Below are positions 23,900 through 32,114 of a stretch of 49,027 nucleotides of DNA, piece after piece. Position 1 is the first letter of the stretch, and every line of letters starts with the position of its first letter. The notes under the pieces are model-generated. The model had not been told where the DNA came from, did no database searches, and worked only from the letters and a program-made list of their open reading frames with translations. This stretch comes from Actinoplanes subtropicus (GTDB taxonomy: Bacteria > Actinomycetota > Actinomycetes > Mycobacteriales > Micromonosporaceae), in the NCBI RefSeq assembly GCF_000721705.1, contig NZ_JOJL01000051.1, forward strand, positions 1 to 49,027, read 5' to 3'. A program made the translations under genes and the position numbers.

Positions 23900-25290
23900 G
23901 CACCTACGACGTCAAGATCTGGGCCATTCAGGAGCACAAGGGCAAGGACCCGAAGACCGGAAAGCCGCGCAGCACGTACCGGGTTCGTTGGGTCGTAGCG
24001 GGCCAGGTATTCGGCGAGAGCTTCAAGACGAAAGCCCTCGCTGAGAGCTTCCGATCGAAACTCGTGGTCGCTCAACGCGAAGGCGTCGCGTTCGACGAGC
24101 CCAGCGGTCTACCGGAACCGATGGCGCGAGAACTCAACACCCGTTCCTGGTACGACCACGCGGTGGCGTTCGTCGACATGAAGTGGCCGCGCGCCGCCGC
24201 CAAGCATCGGAAGAGCATCGCGGAGGCATTGTCCAATGTGACTCCGGTCTTGCTCTCCGGCACGCGTGGCGCGCCGGCCGAGGCCGATATCCGGCGCGCG
24301 CTCTACGCCTGGTCGTTCAACAAGGCACGCCGTGACGCCGGACCGCCGCCCGAGGAGTTCGCCCCGGCGATTCGGTGGATCTCGTCGAACACCGTGAGTC
24401 TGAACGAGCTACGAGATGCGGCATTGGTGCGCAAAGCGCTCGATGCTCTGTCGCTCCGGCAAGACGGTAGGCAGGCAGCGGCGACGACCATTGCGCGCAA
24501 GCGGGCGGTGTTCTACGGAGCGCTTCGGTATGCCGTCGAGCTCGGCCTACTCGCCGCGCACCCCATGGCCAACGTCCAGTGGGTCACGCCGAAATCGAAC
24601 GACGAGATCGATCGTCGGTCGGTCGTCAACCCCGAGCAGGCACTCACGCTGCTCGGTGCTGTGTGCGAGCGGCATCCTCGGCTGGTGGCGTTCTACGCAT
24701 GCCTGTACTACGCCGCGCTGCGGCCGGCCGAGGCACTTCACCTCCGCATCGAGGATTGCGAGCTTTCCGAGGACGGGTGGGGAATGCTTCGGCTGTCCGG
24801 CTCGACTCAGCACGTGGGGGAGGGCTGGGGCGACGACATCAACGCCGTACGGGAAGACCGAGAGCTCAAACACCGAGCGAAGACCGCCGTACGCCTGGTG
24901 CCCGCCGCTCCGCCGTTGGTCCGCGCGCTTCGCTGGCACCTCGCGGAGCATGGCCACGCGCCGGACGGCCGGCTATTCGTCACCCAGGGATATGGGCACG
25001 GCCCGGTGTCGAAGGAGACGTACTCGCGCGTCTGGCGAGCTGCTCGCCGTGCCGCGCTGTCTCCCGCTCAGCAGCGCTCGCCGCTGGCCCGCCGGCCGTA
25101 CGACCTCCGGCACGCGGCGGTCTCGCTGTGGCTCAACGAAGGCGTGCCGGCAACCCAGGTCGCCGAGTGGGCGGGGCACAGCGTCCACGTGCTTCTGAAG
25201 GTCTACGCCAAGTGCATCGAGGGCCAGGATCAGGCGGCCCGCCGCCGCATCGAGGCAGCGCTGAGCAGGGACGACGATGCGGCCGCGTGA
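23896..25290 (+). CDS. int: Tyrosine recombinase integrase
   Basis: A 464-residue site-specific recombinase that inserts and excises the element at tRNA-Ser. An N-terminal arm-binding domain and a SAM-like core-binding domain precede the catalytic domain. Catalytic residues visible are R276 (AALRPAEALHL), R405 and H406 in YDLRHAA, H428 (AGHS) and the nucleophile Y437 (VYAKC). The usual first histidine of the HxxR box is replaced by Y402. It lies 156 bases from attR, as expected. Confidence 0.93.
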   Translation: MSTYDVKIWAIQEHKGKDPKTGKPRSTYRVRWVVAGQVFGESFKTKALAESFRSKLVVAQREGVAFDEPSGLPEPMARELNTRSWYDHAVAFVDMKWPRAAAKHRKSIAEALSNVTPVLLSGTRGAPAEADIRRALYAWSFNKARRDAGPPPEEFAPAIRWISSNTVSLNELRDAALVRKALDALSLRQDGRQAAATTIARKRAVFYGALRYAVELGLLAAHPMANVQWVTPKSNDEIDRRSVVNPEQALTLLGAVCERHPRLVAFYACLYYAALRPAEALHLRIEDCELSEDGWGMLRLSGSTQHVGEGWGDDINAVREDRELKHRAKTAVRLVPAAPPLVRALRWHLAEHGHAPDGRLFVTQGYGHGPVSKETYSRVWRAARRAALSPAQQRSPLARRPYDLRHAAVSLWLNEGVPATQVAEWAGHSVHVLLKVYAKCIEGQDQAARRRIEAALSRDDDAAA

Positions 25291-25309
25291 CCGCTGAGGT
25301 TCGACGAAC

Positions 25310-25329
25310 TTTGTCGCGCATTTGTCGCG
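25310..25329. repeat. Direct repeat TTTGTCGCG, possible integrase arm sites
   Basis: TTTGTCGCG occurs at 25310-25318 and 25321-25329, an 11-base period close to one helical turn. The pair lies between the integrase stop and attR, where arm-type binding sites are expected. Identification is inferred from position only. Confidence 0.4.
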
Positions 25330-25390
25330 GTGAGCAAGATCGAGCGGGCCGCAGTGAGATCGAGTGAGACTCAAGATCTGGAGATGACGA

Positions 25391-25430
25391 CCCCCGCTGA
25401 GCTGCGTTCGCGCAGGTCAGCGGGGGTTTT
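25391..25430 (+). terminator. Terminator after the integrase
   Basis: A 16-bp stem with one mismatch (CCCCCGCTGA side at 25391, TCAGCGGGGG side ending 25426), a TTCG loop and TTTT. It probably ends integrase transcription before the tRNA gene. It closely matches the hairpin at 10508-10543. Confidence 0.8.
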
Positions 25431-25444
25431 CGCTGTTCATGATC

Positions 25445-25532
25445 TGGCGGAGGGCGTGGGATTCGAACCCACGATGAGTTTCCCCATACCGGTTTTCAAG
25501 ACCGGCGCCATCGGCCACTAGGCGAGCCCTCC
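25445..25532 (-). tRNA. tRNA-Ser(UGA), rebuilt at the right end of the element
   Basis: A complete tRNA on the minus strand: acceptor stem GGAGGGC/GCCCTCC, anticodon arm CCGGT-CTTGAAA-ACCGG giving anticodon TGA, a class II variable arm, and T arm with GTTCGAATC. Discriminator G is followed by an encoded CCA (25447-25445). The 3' part is the attR copy supplied by the element; the 5' part is chromosomal. Confidence 0.95.
25447..25505 (+). repeat. attR, 59-bp copy within tRNA-Ser
   Basis: Identical to attL at 11480-11538. It runs from the anticodon arm to the tRNA 3' end, so recombination anywhere in it preserves a working tRNA. Confidence 0.9.
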
Positions 25533-25662
25533 CGGTGCTGCGCTCCCAGTTTGCCAGACTCGATCACGGCGCTGGGCAACCCCTCTCGTTCCAAACTTTT
25601 ATCAAGTTGGCTAACAAGCATCTGAGCTGGCAAAACACGGGGATCGACGCAACCCGCGCCCA

Positions 25663-25691
25663 TTGACATGGCATCGACGTACGTGTTTATT
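25663..25691 (+). promoter_or_regulatory. Possible sigma70-like promoter of the GH30 gene
   Basis: TTGACA at 25663-25668, a 17-base spacer and TTTATT at 25686-25691. The start of the GH30 gene lies about 60 bases downstream. The -10 is imperfect. Confidence 0.4.
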
Positions 25692-25750
25692 GTTCAGAAA
25701 CCTTAGCGATCCCGGCCAGGGCCCCCACCTACGGCAAGGGAGATCTTGAC

Positions 25751-27604
25751 ATGTCCATCCCCATCCCCAAGAGGCCGCTGCTTGTCGTGGTGGCGGTCGT
25801 CGCCGGTCTTGTGGTCGCACCCCAGGCGTCCGCGGCGGGCGAGGCGGTCAACGTCTACCTGACCACGACCAGTGACTCCGGCGGGCGCACGGTCACCCGC
25901 GGGCTGCAGCAGCAGGCGCCGATCGCGTTCGGGAGCGGCGGCGGTAGCGCGAACCAGACGATCACCGTCGACGAGAACACGACCTACCAGCCGTTCGAGG
26001 GGGCCGGCGCGTCGATGACCGACACGGCCGCCTTCGACATCAAGGGGAGCGGCGCGTTGTCGTCCGCGACTCAGAACGACGTGATGACCAAGCTGTTCAG
26101 CAACAGCGGGGGGATCGGCGTCAGCGCGCTGCGCAACGTCATCGGCTCGTCCGACCTGGCGCAGAACAGCTACTCGTACGACACGACCTGTTGCGACCTG
26201 AACGACTTCTCGTTGTCGCGGGATGCCGACATCATGGCGCTGACCAAGCAGGCGTACGGCCTGAATTCTTCGATGTTCGTGCTCGCCTCGCCGTGGTCGG
26301 CGCCGCCCTGGATGAAGGACAACAACGCCTACAGCCAGGGCTACCTGCAGGCGCAGTACTACGGCACCTACGCCCAGTACTTCGTGAAGTACATCCAGGG
26401 CTATCAGGCGCAGGGCGTGCCGATCCGGTACGTGACCGAGCAGAACGAGCCCGGGTGCTGCGCCGGATACCCGTCGATGCAGTGGAACACCTCGGGCCTC
26501 CAGTACTTCGCCAAGACCAACCTGCTGCCGGCCCTGCAGAACGCGGGGCTCAGCACGAAACTCCTGGTCGGGGACTGGAATTTCGACACGTACGACACGT
26601 GGGTCGCGCCGCTGCTGGCCGACACCGCGATCCGCAATCACCCGAACTTCGGTGGCATCGCGTGGCACGATTACGCCGGTTCGCCGTCGGAGGCGACGAC
26701 GGTGCACAACCAGTATCCGTCGGTGAACGCGTACATGACCGAGCACTCGGGCGGCACGTGGGTGTCGAACCAGCAGGCCGAGGACATGGGCGACCTCATC
26801 GACTACTTCCGCAACTGGGGGCGTAGCTGGACCAAGTGGTCGCTGGCGGTGGACGAGGCGATGGGGCCGCACAACGGCGGCTGCGGCACCTGCACCGGGC
26901 TGGTCACCGTGCACCGCAACGACGGCCGGCGTGGGCAGGTCGACTACACGGTCGAGTACTACACGATGGGTCACCTCACCAAGTTCGTGAAGCCGGGCGC
27001 GGTGCGGATCGACTCGACGGCCAACTCGACCGTGCCGAACGTCGCCTTCAGGAACAGCGACGGGTCCAAGGCGTTGATCGCATACAACACCAGCGGCGGT
27101 ACGCAGTCAGTCAAGGTGAATTGGGGCGGTCAGTCGTTCACGTACAGTCTCCCGACCAAGACCTCGGCGACGTTCACGTGGAGCGGAACGCAGAGCGGGT
27201 CGGGCTCGGACCGGACGGGCACGATCACCGGGCTGGGTGGCAAATGCCTGGACGTGACCGACGGCTCGACGGCCAACGGGAACCAGCCGCAGATGTGGGA
27301 CTGCACCGCCGACAACGCCAACCAGCAGTGGACGGTCGGCGCCGACGGGACGGTCCGGGGCCTCGGCAAGTGCCTGGACGTGGCGAACAACTCCACGTCG
27401 GACGGCGGGGTCGTACATCTGTGGGATTGTTATTCGACGGTCGCCACGCAGAAGTGGACCGCCTCCGGTGGCACCTTGATCAACTCCGCGTCCGGGAAGT
27501 GTCTGGACGTGAAGGACAACAACACCGCCAACGGGGCGAAGCTGCAGATCTGGACCTGCACCGGGGCCGCCAACCAGAGGTGGACGGTTCCGGCAGGGGC
27601 TTGA
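25751..27604 (+). CDS. Secreted GH30 glycoside hydrolase with CBM13 ricin-type lectin
   Basis: A 617-residue extracellular enzyme. A signal peptide (residues 1-28, cleavage after ASA) precedes a GH30 beta-barrel catalytic domain with the general acid E233 in TEQNEP and nucleophile E331 in YMTEHSGG. The C-terminal about 135 residues form a three-repeat beta-trefoil with QxW motifs (NQQWTV, TQKWTA, NQRWTV), a carbohydrate-binding module. The fold fits endo-beta-1,6-glucanase, glucosylceramidase-like or xylanase activity on plant or fungal polymers; the exact substrate is open. It is followed by a strong terminator. Confidence 0.88.
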   Translation: MSIPIPKRPLLVVVAVVAGLVVAPQASAAGEAVNVYLTTTSDSGGRTVTRGLQQQAPIAFGSGGGSANQTITVDENTTYQPFEGAGASMTDTAAFDIKGSGALSSATQNDVMTKLFSNSGGIGVSALRNVIGSSDLAQNSYSYDTTCCDLNDFSLSRDADIMALTKQAYGLNSSMFVLASPWSAPPWMKDNNAYSQGYLQAQYYGTYAQYFVKYIQGYQAQGVPIRYVTEQNEPGCCAGYPSMQWNTSGLQYFAKTNLLPALQNAGLSTKLLVGDWNFDTYDTWVAPLLADTAIRNHPNFGGIAWHDYAGSPSEATTVHNQYPSVNAYMTEHSGGTWVSNQQAEDMGDLIDYFRNWGRSWTKWSLAVDEAMGPHNGGCGTCTGLVTVHRNDGRRGQVDYTVEYYTMGHLTKFVKPGAVRIDSTANSTVPNVAFRNSDGSKALIAYNTSGGTQSVKVNWGGQSFTYSLPTKTSATFTWSGTQSGSGSDRTGTITGLGGKCLDVTDGSTANGNQPQMWDCTADNANQQWTVGADGTVRGLGKCLDVANNSTSDGGVVHLWDCYSTVATQKWTASGGTLINSASGKCLDVKDNNTANGAKLQIWTCTGAANQRWTVPAGA

Positions 27605-27618
27605 TCTTCGCTGGCCGG

Positions 27619-27665
27619 GGGCTCGCGAGCGGTGGTGGGTGCCGCTCGCGAGCCCTCTCGTTTTT
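27619..27665 (+). terminator. Rho-independent terminator after the GH30 gene
   Basis: A 14-bp perfect stem (27619-27632 with 27642-27655) with a nine-base loop, then TCTCGTTTTT. Confidence 0.85.
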
Positions 27666-27692
27666 GTCACACCCCTCGGGCAAGCTGATCCC

Positions 27693-28655
27693 ATGCAAGC
27701 GATCGTGATCGAAGACAAACGGCTCGTCCTGCGCGAGGTGCCCGACCCGGTGGCCGGCGAGGGCGAGGTGGTCGTCGACGTCACGGCCGCCGGGGTCAAC
27801 CGTGCCGACGTGTCCCAGCGGCAGGGCTTCTATCCGCCCCCGCCCGGCGCCTCGGAGTATCCGGGGCTCGAGTGCGCCGGCGTGATCAGTGCGGTCGGTC
27901 CCGGCGTGCCCGGCCACCACGTCGGCGAGCGGGTGGCCGCGCTGCTGGCCGGGGGCGGTTATGCGGAGCAGGTCGCCGTGCCGGCCGGTCAGCTGCTCCC
28001 GGTGCCGACCGGCCTGTCGCTGCGGGAGGCGGCGGCCCTGCCCGAGGTGGCCTGCACGGTCTGGTCGAACGTGGTGGATCTCGCCCGGCTGCGCAAGGGC
28101 GAGACGCTCCTGGTGCACGGCGGCGGCAGCGGCATCGGCACGTTCGCGATCCAACTCGGCAAGGCGCTCGGCGCGACGGTGGTGACCACGGCTCGCGCGG
28201 CCAAGCATGACGGTCTGACCGGCCTCGGCGCCGACCTGGTCATCGACTACACGACGGACGACTTCGTGGCGGCCACAAAGGACTTCACCGGTGGCCGCGG
28301 CGCCGACGTGGTGCTCGACATCGTGGGCGCGAAATACCTGCAGCGCAACGTCGAGGTGCTCGCGCCCGACGGCCGGCTCGCGATCATCGGCTTCCAGGGC
28401 GGGCGTACGGCCGAGCTCGATCTCGGGCTGCTGATGGCCAAGCGCGGGCGCATCTCGGCGACCGGGCTGCGGGCGCGCGGGCTCGCCGACAAGGCGCGGG
28501 TCGTCGCCGGCGTGCGCCGCGAGGTGTGGCCGCTGGTCGAGGCCGGCGCGATCAAGCCGATCGTGCACGACACGCTGCCGCTCGCGGCCGCGCAGGAGGC
28601 GCACGAGTTGGTCGAGTCCAGCGAGCACGTCGGCAAGGTGCTGCTGCTGCCGTGA
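27693..28655 (+). CDS. NAD(P)H quinone oxidoreductase, zinc-independent MDR family
   Basis: A 320-residue cytoplasmic reductase of the medium-chain family. The N-terminal GroES-like domain (AAGVNRADVSQRQGFYPPPPG, then GLECAGVI) leads to a Rossmann domain with the LLVHGGGSGIGTFAIQLGKALGA variant of the dinucleotide motif. The zinc-binding cysteines of alcohol dehydrogenases are absent, placing it in the quinone oxidoreductase (Qor, PIG3-like) group. ATG at 27693. It stands alone between two terminators or repeat regions. The physiological acceptor is not known. Confidence 0.9.
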   Translation: MQAIVIEDKRLVLREVPDPVAGEGEVVVDVTAAGVNRADVSQRQGFYPPPPGASEYPGLECAGVISAVGPGVPGHHVGERVAALLAGGGYAEQVAVPAGQLLPVPTGLSLREAAALPEVACTVWSNVVDLARLRKGETLLVHGGGSGIGTFAIQLGKALGATVVTTARAAKHDGLTGLGADLVIDYTTDDFVAATKDFTGGRGADVVLDIVGAKYLQRNVEVLAPDGRLAIIGFQGGRTAELDLGLLMAKRGRISATGLRARGLADKARVVAGVRREVWPLVEAGAIKPIVHDTLPLAAAQEAHELVESSEHVGKVLLLP

Positions 28656-28825
28656 GGGAACGTAGCACTTTCGGGGGTATCTGGAGGGGGTTTATGCGGG
28701 GATAGGTCCGATATGCGGCGCGTCGGCGTCGTGGAGCGCAGGGTGTTGCTCAGCATGGTGGCCGCGACCCGGGCGGCGAGCCGGCGTTCGGCGTCGCACG
28801 CCTTTGTCGCCGATCCGGCTGGGGA

Positions 28826-29794
28826 GTGCTTGTGCGCCATGCTTCGCCGCGTCCCGCAGCGAGGTCCGGGTCCGAGCCAGTGGGCTTGGGGAGCACGGCC
28901 GGCGTCACCCGGGCGTCGGCCGCCGCAAATGCTGTGCCGGGCGCTTTCGGGGACGCTTTGAGCGCTTCCAGGGCCGCGGCGGGTGCCTCTGGCTCTGGGG
29001 CTGGGGCCCTTGGCTCTGGGACGCGGGCCTCTGGCTCTAGGGCGGGGGCCTCTGGCCCTGGGGCGGGGGCCTCTGGCTCTGGGGCGGGGGCCTCTGGCTC
29101 TGGGACGCGGGCCCCTGGCCCTGATGCGGGGGCTTCTGGGTCTGGGGCGGGGGCTTCTGCGGTCGGGGCGCGGGGTGTTTTGGCGGGGGGATCGCCTGAT
29201 CCGGTGCCGCTGCGTGTCGAGGGCGGTGGGAAGCGGCGGTGGCTGTGGGTGGCTGTCGTGGTTGCGCTCGCCGCTCTGGGGGCTGGGGCGTTTGTGGTGG
29301 GGGCCCAGCCCGGTGACGCGGGCCGGAGAGTGGCGGCCGTCGGAGCCTCGGTGGGCCCGCGCGGCGGTGCTCGGGTGATCGAGGACGGCGCGGACGACGT
29401 GGCGCTCGACCGGATGGGGGCCGACGGCGCCTTCATCGTCACCGTGACCGGGGTTCGCTGCGGGGTCGAGGCGGTTGGGCCGATCGGGCTGCGGCGGCAG
29501 GCCCACGAGCAGTTTTGCCTGGTCGGCGTGTCGGTGGAGAACGCCGGGCGGGAGGCACGCGTGTTCGACGGCGGGGCGCAGCGGGCCGTCGACGCTCATG
29601 GGCGAGCGTACGCGGTCGTCGGGCGGGCCGCGGTGTTCCTCAACGAACGGGCGCCCTCGCTGCGCGAGGCGATTCCGGGTGGCGGCACGGTGCACGGGGT
29701 TCTGCCGTTCGAGGTGCCGGCCCGTGCGCGCCTCGTCGCCTTGCTGGCGCACGAGTCGGCCGGTACCCGGGGCGCGCGCATCACGCTCTCCTGA
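28826..29794 (+). CDS. DUF4352-type membrane-anchored protein with Gly/Ser/Ala repeats
   Basis: About 322 residues. The N-terminal half is a disordered run of seven-residue units (such as GASGSGA), followed by a basic stop, one transmembrane helix (WLWVAVVVALAALGAGAFVV) and a beta-rich outer domain. The outer domain fits DUF4352: VTVTGVRCG, FCLVGVSVENAG, VFLNERAP and PGGGTVHGVLPFEVP. It is probably a surface-anchored protein whose repeat arm lies in the cytoplasm. The GTG at 28826 is uncertain because the repeat region obscures the true start. Function unknown. Confidence 0.65.
   Translation: MLVRHASPRPAARSGSEPVGLGSTAGVTRASAAANAVPGAFGDALSASRAAAGASGSGAGALGSGTRASGSRAGASGPGAGASGSGAGASGSGTRAPGPDAGASGSGAGASAVGARGVLAGGSPDPVPLRVEGGGKRRWLWVAVVVALAALGAGAFVVGAQPGDAGRRVAAVGASVGPRGGARVIEDGADDVALDRMGADGAFIVTVTGVRCGVEAVGPIGLRRQAHEQFCLVGVSVENAGREARVFDGGAQRAVDAHGRAYAVVGRAAVFLNERAPSLREAIPGGGTVHGVLPFEVPARARLVALLAHESAGTRGARITLS
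28976..29160 (+). repeat. 21-bp tandem repeats within the DUF4352 gene
   Basis: About seven units of a 21-base motif (GGGGGCCTCTGGCTCTGGGG plus one base, with variants). In frame it codes for GASGSGA. Because the period is divisible by three, unit gain or loss would not shift the frame. Some units differ at one to four bases. Confidence 0.8.
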
Positions 29795-30290
29795 CGCACG
29801 CGGCCGACAAGGGCCAAAACGCGGATCTGGAGGAGGCTCCAGGGGCGCTCTGCGCGGGCCGCGAGCGAGCGTGCGCTGACCGTGAGCGACCTGCGCGGGC
29901 CTGGTGTGCGCCTGGTGCGGCCCGCGGCCGAGCCTTGTCGCGGTCCTGGAGCGGGGCCTGGCGGCCCCGTGAACGAGTCGTGGGCCGGCCGGGGGTTCGC
30001 CTGTTACGGGGACAATACGGACAGTGACACGCCCGAAGCGGAGTGCAATTTTCGGAATCGAGCGGTGGCTATTTACAGCTCAAAACGCATTCTTTTCCTC
30101 GATGAGGTGAGGTTGATTGTTGGAATTCGGCCCCAAAGGAATCGTGTTGTGTGTTGGCATGGTCGCTGGAAATGACGAGTTGTCCGGGTTCCCATTGCCG
30201 TCCATCGACGGGCGGCGCGGGCGCGGCTGAACGTTATGCCGTGTCGTTTGGGATTCGCGCGAGTGCCCCGGGCCGATTTCGGAGGCAACG
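29795..30290. other. Long gene-free stretch before the NlpC/P60 gene
   Basis: About 500 bases with no frame I can support. The part at 30040-30180 has visibly lower G+C than its neighbours. I looked for a c-di-AMP (ydaO) riboswitch, which precedes wall-hydrolase genes in some actinobacteria, and did not see its conserved sequence. Confidence 0.4.
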
Positions 30291-31163
30291 CTGCACCGTC
30301 CGTCCGCGTGCCGGGCGCTGACCGCCGGCGCCATCGCGCTGGCCGTCGTCACGCCGGCCCTTGAACCCGTCGAGCAGGGCAATGCCGCCCCGCAGGCCGT
30401 ATCGCCCGCCACGCTGGCGTCTGGTGCGAATCGCCCGGAATCGGCCCGTATCGACCCCGAGTCCGCATTCCTGGTGCGGGCCGCACTCGCCCATCGGGCC
30501 TCCCGCACGATGCGGCCGGCCCTCCGGCTCGCCGCGGGCCGGAACTCCCGCGTACGCGGCAATGTCGCGCCCGCCTTCCGGCGCCCCGACCGCCGGGCTC
30601 GCGCCGTATCGGCGGACCCGCAGCGCTGGGCCGGGCTCCGTGACCCTGGGCTCCGTGACGCCGGTCTCCGTGACGCCGAAATTCGCGGCGCCGGGCTCCG
30701 TGACACCGCGTCCCGAACCGCCGAACTCCGTGGCGGCGGCTCGCTGACCAGGCGAACCATCGCTCGGCGCCCGGTCCTCCGCCTGGTCACCGAGCATGCC
30801 GCCGCCCCGCGCGCGCAGCGGGTGATGCGGCTCGGGAGCATGACCGCGGTCGTCGCCTTCGCCCGCTCGCAGGTCGGCAAGCGCTACGTCAGCGGCGGCG
30901 CGGGAGCCGGCGGCTTCGACTGCTCGGGCCTCACCATGAGCGCGTACGCCAGGGCCGGCATCCGCCTCCCGCACTCCTCCGGCCAGCAGGCCGCCCGGGC
31001 GCGCAGCATCTCGCGCCGCGAGGCCCGGGCCGGCGACCTGGTGGTCGGGCCGGGGCACGTCGGCATCTACATGGGCCACGGCATGATGATCGATGCGGGG
31101 AACCACCGTACCGGAGTCGTCTATCGGAAGATGTATTCCGGGTTGCGGGTCGAGCGTTTGTAA
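30291..31163 (+). CDS. Secreted NlpC/P60 cell-wall peptidase, likely CTG start
   Basis: The catalytic domain is clear at the C-terminus: FARSQVGKRYVSGGAGAGGFDCSG (catalytic Cys), GDLVVGPGHVGIYMG (His) and the closing DAGNHRTGVVY. It cleaves peptidoglycan peptide bonds. The frame has no ATG, GTG or TTG before 30471, yet the preceding codons read as a signal peptide (ACRALTAGAIALAVVTPALE). A CTG at 30291 stands five bases after GGAGG (30281-30285), so I place the start there. The linker has Leu-Arg-Asp-rich repeats (GLRDPGLRDAGLRDA). Length would be 290 residues. Confidence 0.78.
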   Translation: MHRPSACRALTAGAIALAVVTPALEPVEQGNAAPQAVSPATLASGANRPESARIDPESAFLVRAALAHRASRTMRPALRLAAGRNSRVRGNVAPAFRRPDRRARAVSADPQRWAGLRDPGLRDAGLRDAEIRGAGLRDTASRTAELRGGGSLTRRTIARRPVLRLVTEHAAAPRAQRVMRLGSMTAVVAFARSQVGKRYVSGGAGAGGFDCSGLTMSAYARAGIRLPHSSGQQAARARSISRREARAGDLVVGPGHVGIYMGHGMMIDAGNHRTGVVYRKMYSGLRVERL

Positions 31164-31205
31164 ATGTGTTGATTGCCGGACTCGTGGGCGGAGACAATCG
31201 CGCTC

Positions 31206-31847
31206 ATGATTGCCGATCAGTGGCCGCTGTTCGGTCTGGTGCTGCATACCCCGCGCCTGGAATTGCGGGTGCCGGGGCTGGAGCGGCTCGCCGAGTTGGC
31301 CGCGCTGGCGGCCGGCGGCGTGCACGATCCGGCCGTCCAGCCGTTCGTCGGGGAATGGACCGACGTGCCGCCCGAGCGGGTCGCCGCCAGCGTGCTGCAG
31401 TGGCAGTGGCGGAGCTGGGCGGGCTGGCGGCCGGAGGACTGGTCGCTGGGTCTGGTGGCGATCGCCGGCGGTCGGGTGGTCGGCACGCAGGGGGTGAGCG
31501 CGACCTCGTTCGCCACCCTGCGCGAGGTCGGCACCGGGTCGTGGCTGGGCCGCGCCGAGCAGGGGCGCGGCCTCGGCACCGAGATGCGCGCGGCCGTGCT
31601 CGAGTTGGCGTTCGCCGGGCTGGGGGCGAGCTTCGCGACCTCGGAGGCCTTCGAGGACAACCACGCTTCGTACGCGGTCTCCAGGAAGCTCGGCTACGCC
31701 GACGACGGCATCTCGCGGCACGTGATCCGGGGTGCCCCGCTGGTCGGCCGGCGGCTGCGGCTCGACCGGGCGGCGTGGGAGAAGGCGCGCACGGTGCCGG
31801 TGCGGATCGAGGGACTGGCGCCCTGCCTGCCGATGTTCGGGGGATGA
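31206..31847 (+). CDS. GNAT-family N-acetyltransferase
   Basis: A 213-residue cytoplasmic enzyme of the RimJ/RimL type. It has an N-terminal TPRLELRVPG, the GNAT core beta strand LGLVAIAGGRVVGTQGV, the acetyl-CoA-binding loop AEQGRGLGTEMRAAVLEL, and EAFEDNHASYAVSRKLGY. ATG at 31206 is the likely start; an earlier GTG at 31173 would add 11 residues. It lies 42 bases after the NlpC/P60 gene. The acceptor is unknown. Confidence 0.88.
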   Translation: MIADQWPLFGLVLHTPRLELRVPGLERLAELAALAAGGVHDPAVQPFVGEWTDVPPERVAASVLQWQWRSWAGWRPEDWSLGLVAIAGGRVVGTQGVSATSFATLREVGTGSWLGRAEQGRGLGTEMRAAVLELAFAGLGASFATSEAFEDNHASYAVSRKLGYADDGISRHVIRGAPLVGRRLRLDRAAWEKARTVPVRIEGLAPCLPMFGG

Positions 31848-31857
31848 GAGGCACAAC

Positions 31858-31897
31858 AGCAGTCGGCACCCGCCGCCGAGGCGAGTGCCGACTTGCT
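31858..31897 (+). terminator. Hairpin after the acetyltransferase gene
   Basis: AGCAGTCGGCAC (31858) pairs imperfectly with GTGCCGACTTGCT (ending 31897). No T-run, so its role as a terminator is uncertain. Confidence 0.45.
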
Positions 31898-32114
31898 GTG
31901 ATCGCCACCGAGCACGGGGATCTCTGCCGTACGCACCCGGTCGGATGTCAGACAGAAGCATCGCCCCGCACCCCTGACCCCGCCCGGACCGACTGTGCGG
32001 CCACCCGAACGGGTGAAGACGGGGGTGTGCGATGGCGATCATCAGGAGCGGTTACGCTCGGCATGGTTTGGGAATGCGGAGAAGGTTTTCACCATCTCGC
32101 CGGAGGACACCGTC

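Larger units (their letters stand above)
11480..25505 (+). mobile_element. Actinomycete integrative and conjugative element (AICE)
   Basis: A 14.0-kb element bounded by a perfect 59-bp direct repeat (11480-11538 and 25447-25505) that is the 3' half of tRNA-Ser(UGA). It holds the expected modules: tyrosine integrase and Xis beside the right end, a DnaB-N/DUF3987 Rep-like protein, an FtsK/TraB-like DNA translocase, a DUF2637/SpdB-like membrane protein and GntR regulators. There is no type IV secretion system, which fits double-stranded transfer by a TraB-like pump as known for Streptomyces elements. The left 2.4 kb carries a much lower-G+C gene pair as cargo. Integration leaves a complete tRNA gene at the right junction. 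Confidence 0.92.

Noticed and set aside
28750..29442. Minus-strand frame rich in Pro/Glu repeats opposite the DUF4352 gene
   Set aside because: It mirrors the tandem repeat and contains no domain, whereas the plus strand continues into a membrane helix and a recognisable outer domain.
29882..30175. A 97-codon plus-strand frame in the spacer before NlpC/P60
   Set aside because: Composition changes along its length, it has no domain or ribosome site, and it crosses a visibly lower-G+C stretch.
29795..30290. A c-di-AMP (ydaO) riboswitch before the NlpC/P60 gene
   Set aside because: Such riboswitches precede wall-hydrolase genes in some actinobacteria, but I could not find the conserved sequence blocks, and a strong CTG-start ribosome site stands alone.
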